Shown: positions 5,208-5,307 of the stretch, one piece after another
Numbering within the stretch: the first letter of the stretch is position 1
Layout of the letters: each line of letters begins with the position of its first letter
NCBI GenBank assembly: GCA_046545955.1
Contig: JBKGYS010000156.1
Coordinates: 1 to 5,307 of the forward strand
DNA length: 5,307 bases
Direction of reading: 5' to 3'
Source: SLAN01 sp046545955
Lineage (GTDB): Bacteria; Spirochaetota; Spirochaetia; DSM-27196; SKKC01
The notes under the pieces: generated by a model
What the model saw: only the letters and a program-made list of their open reading frames with translations
What the model was told of the DNA's origin: nothing
The model's database searches: none
Made by a program: the position numbers and the translations under genes

Positions 5208-5307
5208 GCGGGGCGCAGCGTGGCAAACCGCGGGCTTATACCGGGAGCGCCAATCGGCCGCACGGGCGTGGCGTCGATTGCGGCGAATGTTTGTACCGCG
5301 CTCGACG
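5204..5307. other. Unassigned edge region, open on both strands
   Basis: Two partial frames compete here and the sequence does not decide between them. On the plus strand, a GTG at 5220, 12 bases after the reductase stop codon and preceded by a G-rich site (GGCGGGG at 5207-5213), opens a frame beginning VANRGLIPGAPIGRTG that runs off the window. On the minus strand, an open frame enters from the right and ends at a TAA (5206-5204), overlapping the reductase stop codon; its last residues would be PIGAPGISPRFATLRPA, a plausible proline-rich C-terminus. Third-position GC is similar (20/29 for plus, 24/33 for minus). I recognise neither protein. Confidence 0.35.

Overview
The window reads as chromosomal DNA from a moderately GC-rich Gram-negative (diderm) bacterium. 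Codons mostly end in G or C, there is a lipoprotein with a clear lipobox, and there is a signal-peptide protein with the alternating pattern of an outer-membrane beta-barrel. The lineage cannot be fixed from this sequence; a spirochaete or a deltaproteobacterium-like group is only a guess. I see no mobile element, CRISPR array, tRNA or rRNA.

Layout. The left half is read leftward. A family 2 glycosyltransferase (1294-2328) is followed by a probable outer-membrane protein (709-1245), a small lipoprotein (210-584), a highly folded 108-base region ending in a U7 tract (51-165, a terminator or attenuator), and the first codons of another gene (1-23). The right half is read rightward. It holds an M48-family zinc metallopeptidase (2414-3436), a hairpin-containing gap, and a two-gene operon of an LLM flavin-dependent monooxygenase (3583-4644) and its NADPH-dependent FMN reductase (4641-5207), overlapping as ATGA. 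The last 100 bases are open on both strands and cannot be assigned.

How the genes work together. The reductase should supply reduced FMN to the monooxygenase, a classic two-component flavin system whose substrate is unknown. The glycosyltransferase, outer-membrane protein and lipoprotein all point to the cell envelope, but nothing proves that they share a pathway. The M48 peptidase stands alone behind a compact divergent promoter shared with the glycosyltransferase.

The most interesting signals are regulatory. Three genes (glycosyltransferase, M48 peptidase, monooxygenase) lack a well-placed Shine-Dalgarno sequence, and each has a promoter-like -35/-10 pair whose -10 ends 6-7 bases before the ATG, so they may be transcribed as leaderless mRNAs. 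The lipoprotein, the FMN reductase and the gene at the left edge have good Shine-Dalgarno sequences instead. The second signal is the branched, terminator-like RNA structure at 51-165. I found no clear new defence or mobile system; the protein-coding content is mostly recognisable and ordinary.
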